Assembly: GCF_034702125.1 (NCBI RefSeq)
Contig: NC_085867.1
Coordinates: forward strand, 46,184,935 to 46,248,934
Length of the DNA stretch: 64,000 nt
Origin: Engraulis encrasicolus
Lineage: Eukaryota > Chordata > Actinopteri > Clupeiformes > Engraulidae
Direction of reading: 5' to 3'
Shown: piece after piece, positions 52,100-63,650 of the stretch
Layout of the letters: the number at the start of each line of letters is the position of its first letter
Position numbering within the stretch: the first letter of the stretch is position 1
Notes under the pieces: generated by a model
The model's database searches: none
The model's input: only the letters and a program-made list of their open reading frames with translations
What the model was told of the DNA's origin: nothing
Translations under genes and position numbers: made by a program

Positions 52100-52285
52100 G
52101 TGTGCTATCCTTTTTTCTTTCTTTTTTTCGGATTTAAGATTATTATTTTTTGGTCTTTTACAACTTTATTAATGGTAGGACAGTGTGAGAGGTGGACAGG
52201 AAGCGAATGGGGAGATAGACTGGGAGGGGTTGACAAAGGACCCGGGCGGGGAATCGAACCCGGGTCAGCCGAATGGCTTTTTCTT
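52100..52285 (-). repeat. tRNA-derived SINE
   Basis: Minus strand B box GGTTCGATTCC within GACCCGGGTTCGATTCCCCG, with a T-rich tail at 52100-52160. Same family as 39525-39706. Confidence 0.7.
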
Positions 52286-52333
52286 TTCCTTTTTTGGAGA
52301 AATTGAATGATAACCTACTTGTAAACACATATG

Positions 52334-52804
52334 TGTAACGGAGGCTAACTAGCACAGAGTTGGCGTGGAACGTTGGTAAAACCTCCCTCCGATAGCCTCA
52401 TACAGTCTCGTGCCGTTGGGCCGAGAGACTAGTCTCTTGGCCCAGCGGTATCGTACTGTGTCTCCCATTGCCGAACCGTGTAGTTGACGAGGTCGTGCGT
52501 TCGATCCCCGAGGGGGGTGAACAGGTGCAAGATGACCTCCGTCACAGTGGTGCCGTATGACCCGGGATGGGAGTGAGGTTTAAGGGGGAGAGTGTAACGG
52601 AGGCTAACTAGCACAGAGTTGGCGTGGAACGTTGGTAAACCTCCCTCCGATAGCTTCATACAGTCTCGTGCCGTTGGGCCGAGAGACTAGTCTCTTGGCC
52701 CAGCGGTATCGTACTGTGTCTCCCAATCCGAACCGTTGTAGTTGACGAGGTCGCACGTTCGATCCCCGAGGGGGGTGAACAGGTGCAAGATGACCTCCGT
52801 CACA
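52334..52804 (+). mobile_element. ultra-short LTR retrotransposon (TRIM-like), family B
   Basis: Two near-identical direct repeats, 52334-52546 (213 bp) and 52593-52804 (212 bp), each start TGTAACGGAGG and end CCTCCGTCACA. The interior is only 46 bp. It holds TGGTGCCGTATGACCCGGG, close to the 3' end of a tRNA (best remembered match tRNA-His), one base after the left LTR, and a polypurine tract AAGGGGGAGAG directly before the right LTR. TATG flanks both sides (52330-52333, 52805-52808). Each LTR carries A box TGGCCCAGCGG (52438-52448; 52696-52706) and B box CGTTCGATCCC (52498-52508; 52756-52766). It encodes no protein, so it would need helper proteins. Confidence 0.85.
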
Positions 52805-53683
52805 TATGGTGTTCAGTTGATCAACAAAGCCCTGTAGAAATATTGGTGGAATTATAGGGTAATCATATGAATATCTAATAATTCCAAACAGGTTGACGCT
52901 AGTCTCAACACAATCCACCGTAACAAGTCTTAAATGGTTGTTTTGTTTTACTGAAATGTGTGTCCACTACTTATACACCTTCAGTACGAAATGCATCAAA
53001 GCTGCTAAGATGCTGAACACCACATCCTGTCAAAGCTGCTAAAATGAAAACTTGTCATTCACCAAGGCCTGTTCTACATTGCCTGGTTACCACCAGACTT
53101 AATCACAAGTGAGATAAGGTCTGGTGACCTGTCTACTGCAAATCCCGTAGGGGGGGGGGTGATACAACGGTTGTTTATTGGGCGTTGCGAATGTGTATCA
53201 TTTGGCATACTTTGCCCATAGTCAATCGTGTCAGTTGTATCTATTCAAATAAACTGCAGTCATCACCTTTCCACGCCTCCCTGCTCTCTGATTGGAGAGA
53301 CAGGGACCATGATCTGGTACCCTTGCTGTGGACAGACTCCTTGCTGTCTTTCAGATCGGAACGAGTGAGCAGTGCAAAGCAGCTTGGGATTTCCCATGTA
53401 CATACGTTACTGTGGTAGTCTAACACGCCACAGCCACATATTATCTTTTCATCACATGCATGCAGATGTAAGCTCATGACTGATGAGCTGACACACTGCT
53501 TCTTGCATGCGTCACATTTGTCTTTGACCAATATTTCATCATTCTCATCATGACTGCACCATATGACATCCAAGCTCTTTTATGTCAGGGGTGGGGAACT
53601 TTTTTCATTCGAATTTCCCCAAAGTCCCCTAAGGGCCGTACTATGAACACAAACCAGGATTTCCACTTGCACTTAAAGCCTAT

Positions 53684-53983
53684 GAGTGCGTTACAATATG
53701 CGACCTTGCCTCCTACATTTGTGCTTGTCTCCTCGTACCAGGAAGTAATATGTCATGATGACATCACTGAAAACCGCATCATATTTCAATATCTTACAAA
53801 AGCTCAATTGTAGAGTCTTTTTCTCATTTGGGATGGTGAATGAAAAACAGTCCCTCAAAAGTTGTTGTGGCTAGGCTGACAGCTGGGAAACTTTATCGTT
53901 TTCTCCATGGAGGAGGGGCCAGGAGGCGGGACGAGGAGACAAGCACAAGTGAAGGAGGCAAGGTCGCATATTGTAACGCACTT
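53684..53983. mobile_element. MITE with 9-bp TSD (Mutator-like size)
   Basis: GAGTGCGTTACAATATGCGA / inverse ends; AAAGCCTAT is duplicated exactly at 53675-53683 and 53984-53992. Region 52805-53590 shows no gene. Confidence 0.8.
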
Positions 53984-54171
53984 AAAGCCTATATTGAAGG
54001 GGGTCACCTTTACAACAGACCCAACGGTTAAGACGGCCTCACTGGTCGTAAATGGCCTACATGTTATACTCTAAGCTTCCAGTAGGAGACCTAAGTGAGT
54101 CATTCTGAAAGAGGAGAGAGAAAAAACAACAGCCAGGATACAAATGGCTACATCTCATATGGTGACATTAC

Positions 54172-54408
54172 CAGGGCCTGATTAAGATGGCCTGGGGCCC
54201 CTAGGCTACAGGCTGCTGTGGGGCCCCCAGAAAGCAAATTTCACAACAAATTTGCATAGACAGTCATAATGACGTGCTAGGAATTAAGGATAACATGTCC
54301 ACCAACGCTACTCAACATGAGAGATACATTTTGACCAATCAGGGGGCCCCTGGTAGGTAGGGGCCCTAGGCTGCAGCCATGTCTAGCCTGTGCATTAATC
54401 CGGCCCTG
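54172..54408. mobile_element. hAT-type MITE (237 bp)
   Basis: CAGGGCCTGATTAAGATGGC and ATTAATCCGGCCCTG ends, exact TSD GACATTAC. A relative is at about 54560-54935 and tandem fragments are at 16530-16620. Confidence 0.92.
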
Positions 54409-55003
54409 GACATTACATTTACTTTTGGATATTTATTAATGTAATAATGTGATTAATCTCAGATTTGCCATGCTATTCTAAATTAGATATTTAAACACTG
54501 TGTAACCACCATACTCAACAGAGTGAAATAACACAAGATTGGAAAGAGGTTGTTCAGCAGGGCCAGAGTAGGCCTATGATGGCCTGGGGCCCCTCGCTGA
54601 GAGGTTGCTGTGGGACCGCCTGGAAGCCAAATTTTGCAACAGATTTGCAATAGACAGTGTCATAATTATGAGCTAGAAACTAAGGATAACATCTCTACCA
54701 ACGGTACTCAACACAACAGATTAATTTTCAATATTGCATCTTGTCACAATTCTGCAATTTTTCACGTTTTTTGCCAATCAAGGCCCCCTGGCAGGTGGGG
54801 GGCCCTGGCCTGCAGCCATGCCTAGCCTGTGGGGGCCCTAGGCTGCAGCCATGCCTAGCCTGTGGGGCCCCCTGGTAGGTGGGGCCCCAGGCTGCAGCCA
54901 TATCTAGCCTGTGCGTTAATTCGGCCCAGGTGTTAAGCAGCAATCTCAAGGGGACAGAAAGACATCAAGACAAGCAAAAGCCAACTATACAAAAACAAAA
55001 GAT

Positions 55004-55009
55004 TTTATT
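55004..55009 (-). terminator. tbca: tbca poly(A) signal
   Basis: AATAAA on the minus strand, 189 bases past the stop codon; a short 3' UTR (about 54990-55197) is inferred. Confidence 0.65.
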
Positions 55010-55197
55010 TAGAACATTGGTCAAGGTGAACACAGTAGGCAGAAAGATCACAACAAAATGCTAAACATTTTGATGTGCAAAATGTATAAAATAAATTGTA
55101 AATATAGCTGATAAGATACTTATTACAAATTAAGATTAGTCTCGGGATCAACACAAGCTTCAAAGTGGGACATTTTAAGGTGGCTGTAGTGGGAGAA

Positions 55198-55278
55198 TCA
55201 TGCTTCCATCTTCACAGAGTCCAGCATGGTCTGAGCTTCTTTGTATTCTTCCGTTTCTGCGAGATCTGCTTCGTTTTC
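55198..55278 (-). CDS. tbca: tbca exon 4 (C-terminus and stop)
   Basis: 81 nt encoding ENEADLAETEEYKEAQTMLD, then SVKMEA and TGA, almost the human C-terminus. Sense acceptor CCACAG. Confidence 0.95.
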   Translation of the reverse strand, partial: ENEADLAETEEYKEAQTMLDSVKMEA

Positions 55279-55331
55279 CTGTGGGAGGGAAATGGTAAAT
55301 TGGTCTTAAGAGTGTGTAAGAGTGTGAGCCC

Positions 55332-55396
<65 letters not shown>

Positions 55397-58300
55397 GGTT
55401 CATACACTTTTTCACCAATTTTTTTCCATGACTTTTCCAAAACCTTTTTCTGAATTTCCAGGACCGAAAAACCAATGACCAATCGCGCGCGGGGGGTGGG
55501 GGCGTATTAGGCTATATTACAAGCTATATTACGTAGCCTATATTATAAATATGTAATTACTGTATATATTTATACTATAGACTATGGCATATTATATTAT
55601 ATATATTACATAGCCTATATTACAAATATGTAAAAAATAAACATATTCATACTATAGGTTATCTTTTACTACAAGCTATAAGCAACCATTATACTTCATG
55701 TTGTATTACATTAATTCTGCTATTATTCACCATTGTTATATAATTCGCTTGTCTAATGTACAGTCAGAAATGAAAATGAATAGGCCTAGGCCAGCCTATA
55801 GCAAATTAGGTCGTGAAATCATCATGAAGACACATTTGTATCAACATGCTCTCTATGGAGATGGATAAATGCTCATCCTGCCCAAGTAAGAAATCATAGG
55901 CCTGCCTACTACACCTGCCTAAGCACAACAGTCCAAAGCTCCTGTAAGAATGATAATGTTGTGGTCGTTGCTGGAGCAAAAAAAAAAGAGAGACTGCACT
56001 GTTCGTGGCATAGTTCTAGTCTGACGCCCACTCAAGGAGATGCTTGGGTGAGTTTCATTTTTAGGCGAGTGCATTTATGAGAAAAATACACCTAACCCCA
56101 AAAAAATTCTAACAAAAGGTTTCTCAGTGGTTTACAGTACTATCAGATGTACTTAACAACATACTAAAAATCTGCCAAAATCTGACTTCAGGAAAGGCCT
56201 CATTTTCAAGATGGCCGCCGCCGGGCCCTTAAATTGACTCTGGCCTTAAAATTGCATTGAAATGACCAGGAATAGTGGTGTTTGATGCATGTTTCAACCT
56301 TGTAATGTTGTCATTAGACTATGTTCGTGATATATAAATGGTTATTAGTGCAGTTTGCTGTTAAAATATCAATTTACAACTGTATGGTATTGTAATATTA
56401 CACAAATTTGGCCTAGCGGTTAGGCCAAATACTGCTAACCTCTTCCTTGTGTGCATTTTAGTTTTTTTTTCCCAATTATGATTATGTTTTACATTAATAT
56501 ACATGTGTTGCATGGGCATGTTTTAAAATGTATTTATTTATTTTATTTTGTCAGTGATGATCAATGGTAAAAAGCAAGGAATCCATACGAAGGATTCAAA
56601 ATTTAACTTTTCACTGCTTCCTGTATGGATAGACAAGAGATGAATGTGGACATAAAATAACATTGAAATGACCAGGAATAGAGGTGTTTGATATGTTTTT
56701 TTTTCACCATGTAATGTTACTGGAATATTTCCCTGATATTATGAATGGTTATAAATGCATTTTGATTTTGTTTTGATTGATGGCAGCCTACTGTGATATT
56801 AGCCAAATCTGCTCTGGCATACTGTATGTAAGCTAAGTACTGCTATCCCCTTTGTTTGTGATTATTTTCACTTTACTTTAAATATATGTATGTTTTTACA
56901 TTTTATTTATTTATTATATATATTTATTTATACTGTATGTAGGCCCGATGACCTTATAAAGACCTTGAAATGACCAGGAAAAGTGGTGGTTCATGTTCGT
57001 TTTGACCAAGTAAATTAAAATAATATTTTGGGAATTAACTTAGAATTATCCACATCATACTGATCCCAATAATATTAAACTCTGGACTCTTCAGTCGTGC
57101 TGAAGAATTTGAATTTGGAACAAAATGTGTTATTTTTTGCATTCAAATATAATAAACATTAAACAGGAAATTCATCCATGACTTCCATCGCGACTCTGGC
57201 CAAGCTGAAGTGTGAGCCATATTCTTAATGGTGTGTGTCAAGCAAAGTGCATTGAGTTTCCAAAATTTGGGCAGCGCTGAAATAGCACAGATATGAGCAG
57301 TTTGACCAGATTGACTTGATCTTGAAATATTGGGCAGCATCATAGTAACAGGCTAAATCATAGTAGCTGGCTAAACATGATGCCCGAGAATTCCCCATCC
57401 TGCTGAAATGAATGTGACCTGTGGCCATCATTATGAAGTACCTTGAATTGCTAGTTATGTCATTCTCCCAGTGAAAGGCACTCAAGCTATGATGCTACCA
57501 AGGCATGTATAACTATTTGGCAAGAATCTGCTTCATCTTCCAGTTAAGTCTGTAGGACTTGGATACAAGCAAGAGAAGGCCCGGCAGGTTTTAGAGTTGA
57601 TGGAGCCCGAGATCACAAAGTAAAAGGAGCTGCTGTAGCTATCCAAACGGCGCAAGTGGAGTGGCCTTGCAAGATGTCCAACCAATAAATTACCCTTTGA
57701 ATGCAGTACTCCCACCTGGTCCATGCCCCTTGCTTGCCCTGGGATACAGGCAGGGCAGGAGCACCACCTTGTCAAGAATGAGTCACAGCTTGCACAATCA
57801 TGCTCAGCCTTCTGCTTTTCACCCTGCTAATAAATGACTGGACGTCAACCTACAGTACCACTCCACTCTTGTTAAGTTCACAGACGATCAAGAGGGACAA
57901 GGCACACTACAGGAAAGAGGCAGACCATTTGAGCAGCACAAAGATGAGATGTGGGTTTGGCCTGATTATCATTGACTTTCAAATCTCTTCAAGACTTGGT
58001 CTGACCAAGAGCATAACAATCAACATTTCCCAAACGGCATGGTCGACCCACCCCCTTGGTTTGCTAATGGTTGCATGCTTCCCAACAAAGTGGGAGGAGT
58101 GCCGTTTTTTCCGGAGCTCAGAAATTATATTTGTATTGCACTTGGCCTGACTAGAAGCAAGGCTGAAGGTGTTGCGTCATCAGCAGGGCATGGCCTGGCT
58201 CGGTTTGGACATCAATGATGACCTATTCTGGACCAACACTGCATGTCAAGAAGTGTCTCAACTTCCTGAACAATCGAGGCAAGTGCTTTACCATCATCAC

Positions 58301-61300
58301 CACATTTCTAAGACCACATTTGTGTACCTGTACTATGCCCCTTTAGGAGACAAGGAGAATGAATGGAGTTAAAAGGGAATTCTCGCCCATTTAGGAAACT
58401 GTACTTGATCCCACTTGGCTACTAATGCTTGGCTACTATTGTGATGGAGTGACCATCACTAGGGTTGTGGGTGTGTTCTGACTGTCACACCAACGAGATT
58501 GGCTCTTTGGTGTAGCGGTCAGGCCCCCCGTTTACAAGCCCAGAAGGTCTGGGTTTGGTTCTAGGCTGGGCAACTCTACTCCCCTTCGCTACAAATGGTG
58601 TCAGAAGTGGGATGGTGTGATGCCATCAGAAGCGTACGCATTGTGTGTGAGCCGTAATTCCAAGTGAGGGACACCCAGGATTGGTAACCCCGTGGTGAGG
58701 GACCCCAGTGATGGGTGAAGCACTGATGATGGGGCACACTGGATGGGGGAATTATGACGGGCAGTTGCGTGAGGGACACCATGAAGTGTGTGAAGTGCAC
58801 GAGTGCGCTTCCTGAAGGGGAAGGCAGTGTGATGGAGTTACCATCACTAGAGTTGTGGGTGTGTTCTGACTGTCACACCAACGAGCCTGGCTCTTTGGTG
58901 TAGTGGTCAGGGCCCCAGTTTATTACCCCAGAGGGTCCAGTTTCGATTCTCGGCTGGGCAACTCTACTCCCCTTCGTCACAACCATATTGAATGGGTTTG
59001 GATACACCACCCACAAAGTAATCACAATAGTGATGCAAGCCACTCAACAAGCTTCTCTTCTGGCACCACCATAGTCTCAAACAGACTGTAAAGCCAGGCT
59101 CAAACTACACGACTAGCGATTGTGTGTCCGATGTTGGCGTCGGGGTGCACCGCACACTAGAAGAGAATCGCAACTGTCAATCTTGTCGCTGCTCGCAGCC
59201 ACCGAGACAATGCCCGACGTTCTATTTCCAGTCGCAAATATCAAACACTGTTTGATTTCTACGACTTGCGATCGGCGACTCTTTGAGCTGCCAAAGTTCT
59301 ATCTCAGAACGTCGCTCACGACGAGGAAATCTTCCCCGACAATCGCTTGCGATGGTCCTGGGGAGTAACGTTCCAGCGATTGTCGTAAGAGGGGTTTTCA
59401 GCCGAGAATCGGCGCGATAGTCGTGTAGTTTGAGCCAGGCTTTAGGATGCTGAGTTCTTCTCTGCACCCAACAGGCTGCCGGAAAAATTTGCATCTTTCA
59501 GAAGAACAATTGCTCTCAGACCCCCCAGAAAAGACTTTTCCCACATACAACTGTACTATGTATACCTGTTGTGCTAAACAAATACATAATAAACTGTCTT
59601 GTGCTCACAATCTCTTGTTTTTTACTGGTACTAATACCTGATCTGACTACCGTACGCATATGTGTAATTTGATTCATTTATTTATAGTTACTGTAATGTT
59701 TTGGTATTTTGTGTGTTGTGGCTGTGTACTTAGGTTAAGATAGGTTAAGATAAGTTAAGATGTATTTTTGGTTGTGCCTGTGCACATAGATGTTATAATA
59801 TCATGCACTTTTAATGTTTGTCATGTCTTGTCTACACGGGAGGCAGTGAAAAGTGAAATTTTGAATCCTTCGTATGGATTCCTTGCTTTTTACCATTGAT
59901 CATTACTGTCAAAATAAAATAAACAAATACATTTTAAAACATGCACATGCAAAACATGTATATTAATGTAAAACATAATCATAATTGGAAAAAAAAACTA
60001 AAATGCACACAAAGAAGAGGTTAGCACTATTAAGCCTAACCGCTAGGCCAAATTTGTCTAATATTACAGTACCATACAGTTGTAAATTGATTTTTTAACA
60101 GCAAACTGCACTAATAACCATATATATATCAAGGACATAGTCTAATTACAACATTACAAGGTTGAAACATGCATCAAACACCACTATGCCTGGTCATTTT
60201 AATGCAATTTTAAAGCCTGAGTCAATTTCAGGGCCCGGCGGCGGCCATCTTGAAAATGAGGCCTTTCCTGAAGTCAGATTTTGGCAGATTTTTAGTATGT
60301 TGTTAAGTACATCTGATAGTACTGTAAACCACTGAGAAACCTTTTGTTAGAATTTTTTTGGGGTTAAGTCATAAATGCACTCGCCTATTTGTGTTACAAC
60401 GATCTGACCGATTTGAAAACAAAGCCACAGATGACTTTTTCAAACTCTAGTCACGCTGCCGTTTATACCGTATTTCAAAACAGGCGCGTCATGCAGACAT
60501 TGGTAGCCTAATCGTTTGGCTCGCGGTCAGCTGCACATAGACTACTGTACGGATTTCATGTAATCTTTCAGCACACTGGACAAGTTCACTCGCAGGCAGC
60601 ATGTGCATTGCTTATCAATATCAAAATCTCGGGGCTTACCGAAAGCATAAAGGTTCGCTTGGTGCCCTATCTGGCAAATTAAACCAAGACCAAACAGGTC
60701 TTAGGATTGTTTCCTTTTGGCATTAGCTACGTTTCAGTGGAACCGCTAAATATTTTAAAACGCGTTTAACTGCTAACCTGTTAGTAGCTGAGGAGGTAAC
60801 CGCCTGCTGTATCTTGCCCTTCAGGTGGCTAACAAGTGCCGCTGCTTCGCCCATATCGGACGGACACATCACAACTTTCGTCCTCTCCAGCCATTGTTGA
60901 TCATCTTTTCAGAAAGTTAAGCCGCGCATTGTTGAAGTAACACTTCGCGACATGCTGTAATATCGTACAGAACCACATTTCTTTTCTAGGATTAGAGCTA
61001 TGATCACCTCTCACCACCACGCACACACTACATCTAGCTCGCGCGGCGCGTTACGAGGCGGGTTGCCAGGTGTGACTGATTTCTAGCGCCAAAAACGCTT
61101 GAAACCCGCCTGGAGCCATTACAACATGCGTTATTTGAAACCCACTCAATTTGGCAACACATGGTTAGGCAGACGCAGCCTGCACTAGACAACATTTCCA
61201 CGAGAACTCGGACATTTAGATTTTATTACGCCGTGGCATCAACTTCATGAAGATAATTGATGAAACACTGGATGGATTTCCATGACTTTTCCAAAACTTT

Positions 61301-61581
61301 TGACCAAAAATACGTTTTCCATAACTTTTCCAGGCCTGGAAATTTGAATTTTCAAATTCCATAACTTTTCCAGGTTTTTCATGACCGTACGAACCCTGTG
61401 TGTGTGTGTGTGTGTGTAAATAGTTGAGCTGTGTGGCCTCACCAGGATCTGCATCAGGTCGGCGTGCGCCACGTTGAGACGACGACGGCAGTCTGGAATC
61501 ATCATACGCGACTCCTGCAGCACCTCCACCTGAGGAGCAGAGCAGAGGACACACACACACATGCACGCACACAGATGCAGG

Positions 61582-61646
<65 letters not shown>

Positions 61647-62491
61647 GGATAAGCTCGCTCAACACCACCAATGACTTGTATCAAACGACATGTCATATAT
61701 TACCTAATAATAACACATTCTTCAAACCCCATCTTTTCCCCTTCTTTTCACACCCAATTCATACATATTATCTATATAAATCATCTATTTTTTGGGAAAG
61801 CACAAAGCACCAAGTACATGACAAAACATTGCTAAATGACATCAAATCTCACAACAAATTAAGCTTAAGTTGTGCAGAGAAGTCAACTACAGAAGTGAAC
61901 TACCAAAGTCAACAACAAAAGAAATCTACTACAAATTGAAGACAAAAGAAGTGTTATATTAGAAGACACAGGTGTCGTACATGTAGAGGTGTTATATTAG
62001 AAGACACAGGTGTCATACCTGTTTTTAAAGAAGTGTTATATTAGAAGACACAGGCGTCGTAGCCTGGTTCTCACCGACGGTGCGTGTGTGTGTACACAAA
62101 CTACCGTCTGGTAGCACTGCTGTTAACATGCTCTTCTCTAGTCCGAAAATAAAGGGTGCATTTATTGCAACTCACCATCAACAAATTCCTCAAAAACGTT
62201 TTCTGTTCATCTCTAAAGAGTCAATATAGTCTATAATCCGTCCTGTGACTCATCAATGCGAGCTGCCGTTGATATTTAAGCAATAAACGCTCCGTTTATT
62301 TTCTCGAGAAGAGTATGTTAATGGCAGCACTACCAGATGGTAGTGTGTGTAGCTCTGCTCCACCAGGGGGCTCCAGGCGTCATACCTGTTTCTTGATGAC
62401 GTATTCATCTCCTGCTTCTGCCTTCAAGCGCTCAATCTTCTCCTCCTGTTGCTTGGCCTCCTTTATGTACAACACTTCCTCTTTGGCCAGC
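55198..62491 (-). CDS. tbca: tubulin-specific chaperone A (exons 4, 3, 2; exon 1 outside window)
   Basis: TBCA is a small helical cofactor that captures beta-tubulin after release from the CCT chaperonin. Three exons read on the minus strand (62386-62491, 61443-61529, 55198-55278) join in frame to 90 residues, covering all of the 108-residue family protein except about 18 N-terminal residues. Diagnostic segments are KEAKQQEEKIERLKAEAG, EVLQESRMMIPDCRRRL and EEYKEAQTMLDSVKMEA followed by stop. Intron 3 (61442 to 55279) is 6.2 kb because of a nested transposon insertion. The gene is convergent with jak2. I found no exon-1 match between 62492 and 64000, so the start is partial. Confidence 0.95.
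55334..55393. repeat. (GT)n, left half, tbca intron 3
   Basis: GT run into which the 6-kb element inserted; the continuation is at 61399-61416. Confidence 0.9.
57780..58360 (+). pseudogene. LINE reverse transcriptase relic
   Basis: MLSLLLFTLLINDWTSTYST resembles the RT segment before the catalytic DD box, and WLGLDINDDLFWT resembles the later FLGV..TxxLxW motif of fish LINEs. The frame is broken several times and no YADD-type motif is intact. Confidence 0.5.
58440..58981 (+). mobile_element. miniature LTR retrotransposon (TRIM-like), family A
   Basis: Two 154-bp LTRs (58440-58593 and 58828-58981) start TGTGATGGAG and end TTCG..ACA. Two bases after the left LTR, TGGTGTCAGAAGTGGGAT (58596-58613) matches 18 bases complementary to the 3' end of tRNA-Leu. 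GAAGGGGAAGGCAG precedes the right LTR as a polypurine tract. Flanks ACTAT / ACCAT look like a 5-bp TSD with one change. The 234-bp interior has no ORF of note. Each LTR holds a tRNA-like stretch (58501-58572 and 58889-58960) with A box TGGTGTAGYGG and B box near 58553 and 58940. Confidence 0.87.
59091..59443. mobile_element. MITE (about 350 bp)
   Basis: AAGCCAGGCTCAAACTACAC and its inverse, with TA at both outer edges (possible TA target site). Confidence 0.75.
61443..61529 (-). CDS. tbca: tbca exon 3
   Basis: 87 nt, 29 codons, VEVLQESRMMIPDCRRRLNV through DLMQIL. Sense acceptor CTCAG, donor GTGAGG. The donor side is followed by a TG repeat into which the 6-kb insertion went. Confidence 0.95.
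61587..61641. repeat. (CA)n, tbca intron 2
   Basis: About 27 CA units, about 60 bases upstream (in sense) of exon 3. Confidence 0.95.
61945..62060. repeat. TGTTATATTAGAAGACACAG tandem repeat, tbca intron 2
   Basis: Three units at 50-60-base spacing. The second ends in CATACCTGTTT, the same bases as the tbca exon-2 donor edge. Between 62061 and 62385 nothing else is recognised. Confidence 0.85.
62386..62491 (-). CDS. tbca: tbca exon 2
   Basis: 106 nt, with one base completing an Arg codon and then 35 codons (LAKEEVLYIKEAKQQEEK through EYVIKKQ). Sense donor GTATGA and acceptor GACAG are both present. Confidence 0.95.
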
Positions 62492-62799
62492 CTGTCAACA
62501 CCAGAGAAGTCAATACATTAAACTTAACCAAAGGGGGCAGTTCTCCAGGGCCCAGGGAGAGAGGGGGTCCAAAATTGGGTCCTCGTTGCATTGTATCTAT
62601 TGAGCTGGGAGGCCCTTTCAAATGACTTTGTCCCGGCCCCAGTGAAAGCTGTCAGCGGCCCTGCATGTGCACCTGCTGGGACTACACCTGCTAATGCAAA
62701 GCAAAGTGTACCGAGGAGGATTGATAAGACAGGGTGGTTTAGTACGATTGGGGTGCAGGGTTATGGTGGTCAAATGCACTACTGATTAAACACGCTGCT

Positions 62800-62990
62800 C
62801 TATATGTCATAGGTCCTCCATTACGTTTACTCTATCTGTCTGTTCTACATTATACTGCTGTACTCTGTAGGCCTACTGTAGCCTACTGACCCCACACTCT
62901 GTAGCCTACTTGCTTGAATGTCATCCTTGTAAGTCGCTTTGGTCAAAAGTGTCTGCTAAATGCTGTGTGATGTAATTTAATGTTTTTACT
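62800..62990. repeat. fish retroelement 3' tail
   Basis: TCCTTGTAAGTCGCTTTGG and GTCTGCTAAATG are typical of shared LINE/SINE tails in fish. Confidence 0.65.
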
Positions 62991-63018
62991 CCAATATTAG
63001 TTAAATGCGTGTGAGTTG

Positions 63019-63650
63019 AGCTGTGGATGGAAAACAACTAAGTCTGTCATACAAGCTCCTTCCACTTCATCACCTCATTTAAACTCAATGTAATATACAA
63101 TACCAACTTGGTGAGAAAAGATATGATGTGGCGTTAAAAACACGGTTGTTCTTCGCAACCACTTTTGAGATTAATAACCCACATTCCGAAAAAGGAACGT
63201 GCGTGCTAGGTTTTCCTTTTCTTTAGCCACCATCGCCCTAGAAAGAACGCCAATTTAATGACCTCATTCAAAAAAAGAAGTACAGTTTCCTTCCAACCAA
63301 GGTAACCTATCTGAGTAACCAGTAGACATGTGTACTTGTGTTTCAATCAGCTGACTCTGCACTAGTTGTATCAAGTTTGCGGTAGGTTCTTTTGAGTGTT
63401 TTGAGCTTGCAAGCTGTGGATGGAAAACAACTAAGTCTGTCATACAAACTCCTACCACCTCATCGCCTCATTTTAAACTTTTAAATTTAATATACAATAC
63501 CAACTTGGTGAGGAAAAATATGATGCGGTGTTTAACAACCACTTTTGAGATAACCCACATTCCGAATAAGGAACGTGCGTGCTATGTTTTCCTTTTCTTT
63601 AGCCACCATCGCCCTAGAAAGAACGTCAATTTAATGGCCTCATTTGCTAT
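63019..63650. repeat. 394-base tandem duplication, tbca intron 1
   Basis: GCTGTGGATGGAAAACAACT through GCCACCATCGCCCTAGAAAG occurs at 63019 and 63413. From 63650 to 64000 nothing is recognised. Confidence 0.85.

Larger units (their letters stand above)
56062..60387. mobile_element. long-TIR DNA element (about 575-bp TIRs), nested
   Basis: TAGGCGAGTGCATTTATGA and TCATAAATGCACTCGCCTA ends; arms 56062-56640 and 59820-60387 match closely. Three diverged CATTGAAATGACCAGG.A units lie in the left part (56250, 56660, 56950). Interior holds an RT relic, a miniature LTR element and a MITE. Confidence 0.75.
55394..61398. mobile_element. hAT-type insertion (6.0 kb) in tbca intron 3
   Basis: CAGGGTTCATACAC at the left and inverted GTACGAACCCTG at the right, both with CCATGACTTTTCCA sub-ends, flanked by GT repeat on both sides (TSD therefore not unique). 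Contains a 4.3-kb nested element. No hAT transposase recognised in 55400-56061 or 60388-61390. Confidence 0.7.

Noticed and set aside
52238..52270. Genuine tRNA genes at B-box-like sites (also 39640, 40150, 43360, 58508)
   Set aside because: None folds to a full tRNA with matching acceptor stem; they sit in SINE or LTR bodies.
57225..57775. Minus-strand ORFs in the nested tbca intron element
   Set aside because: No domain seen, and the plus-strand LINE relic explains the right part better.
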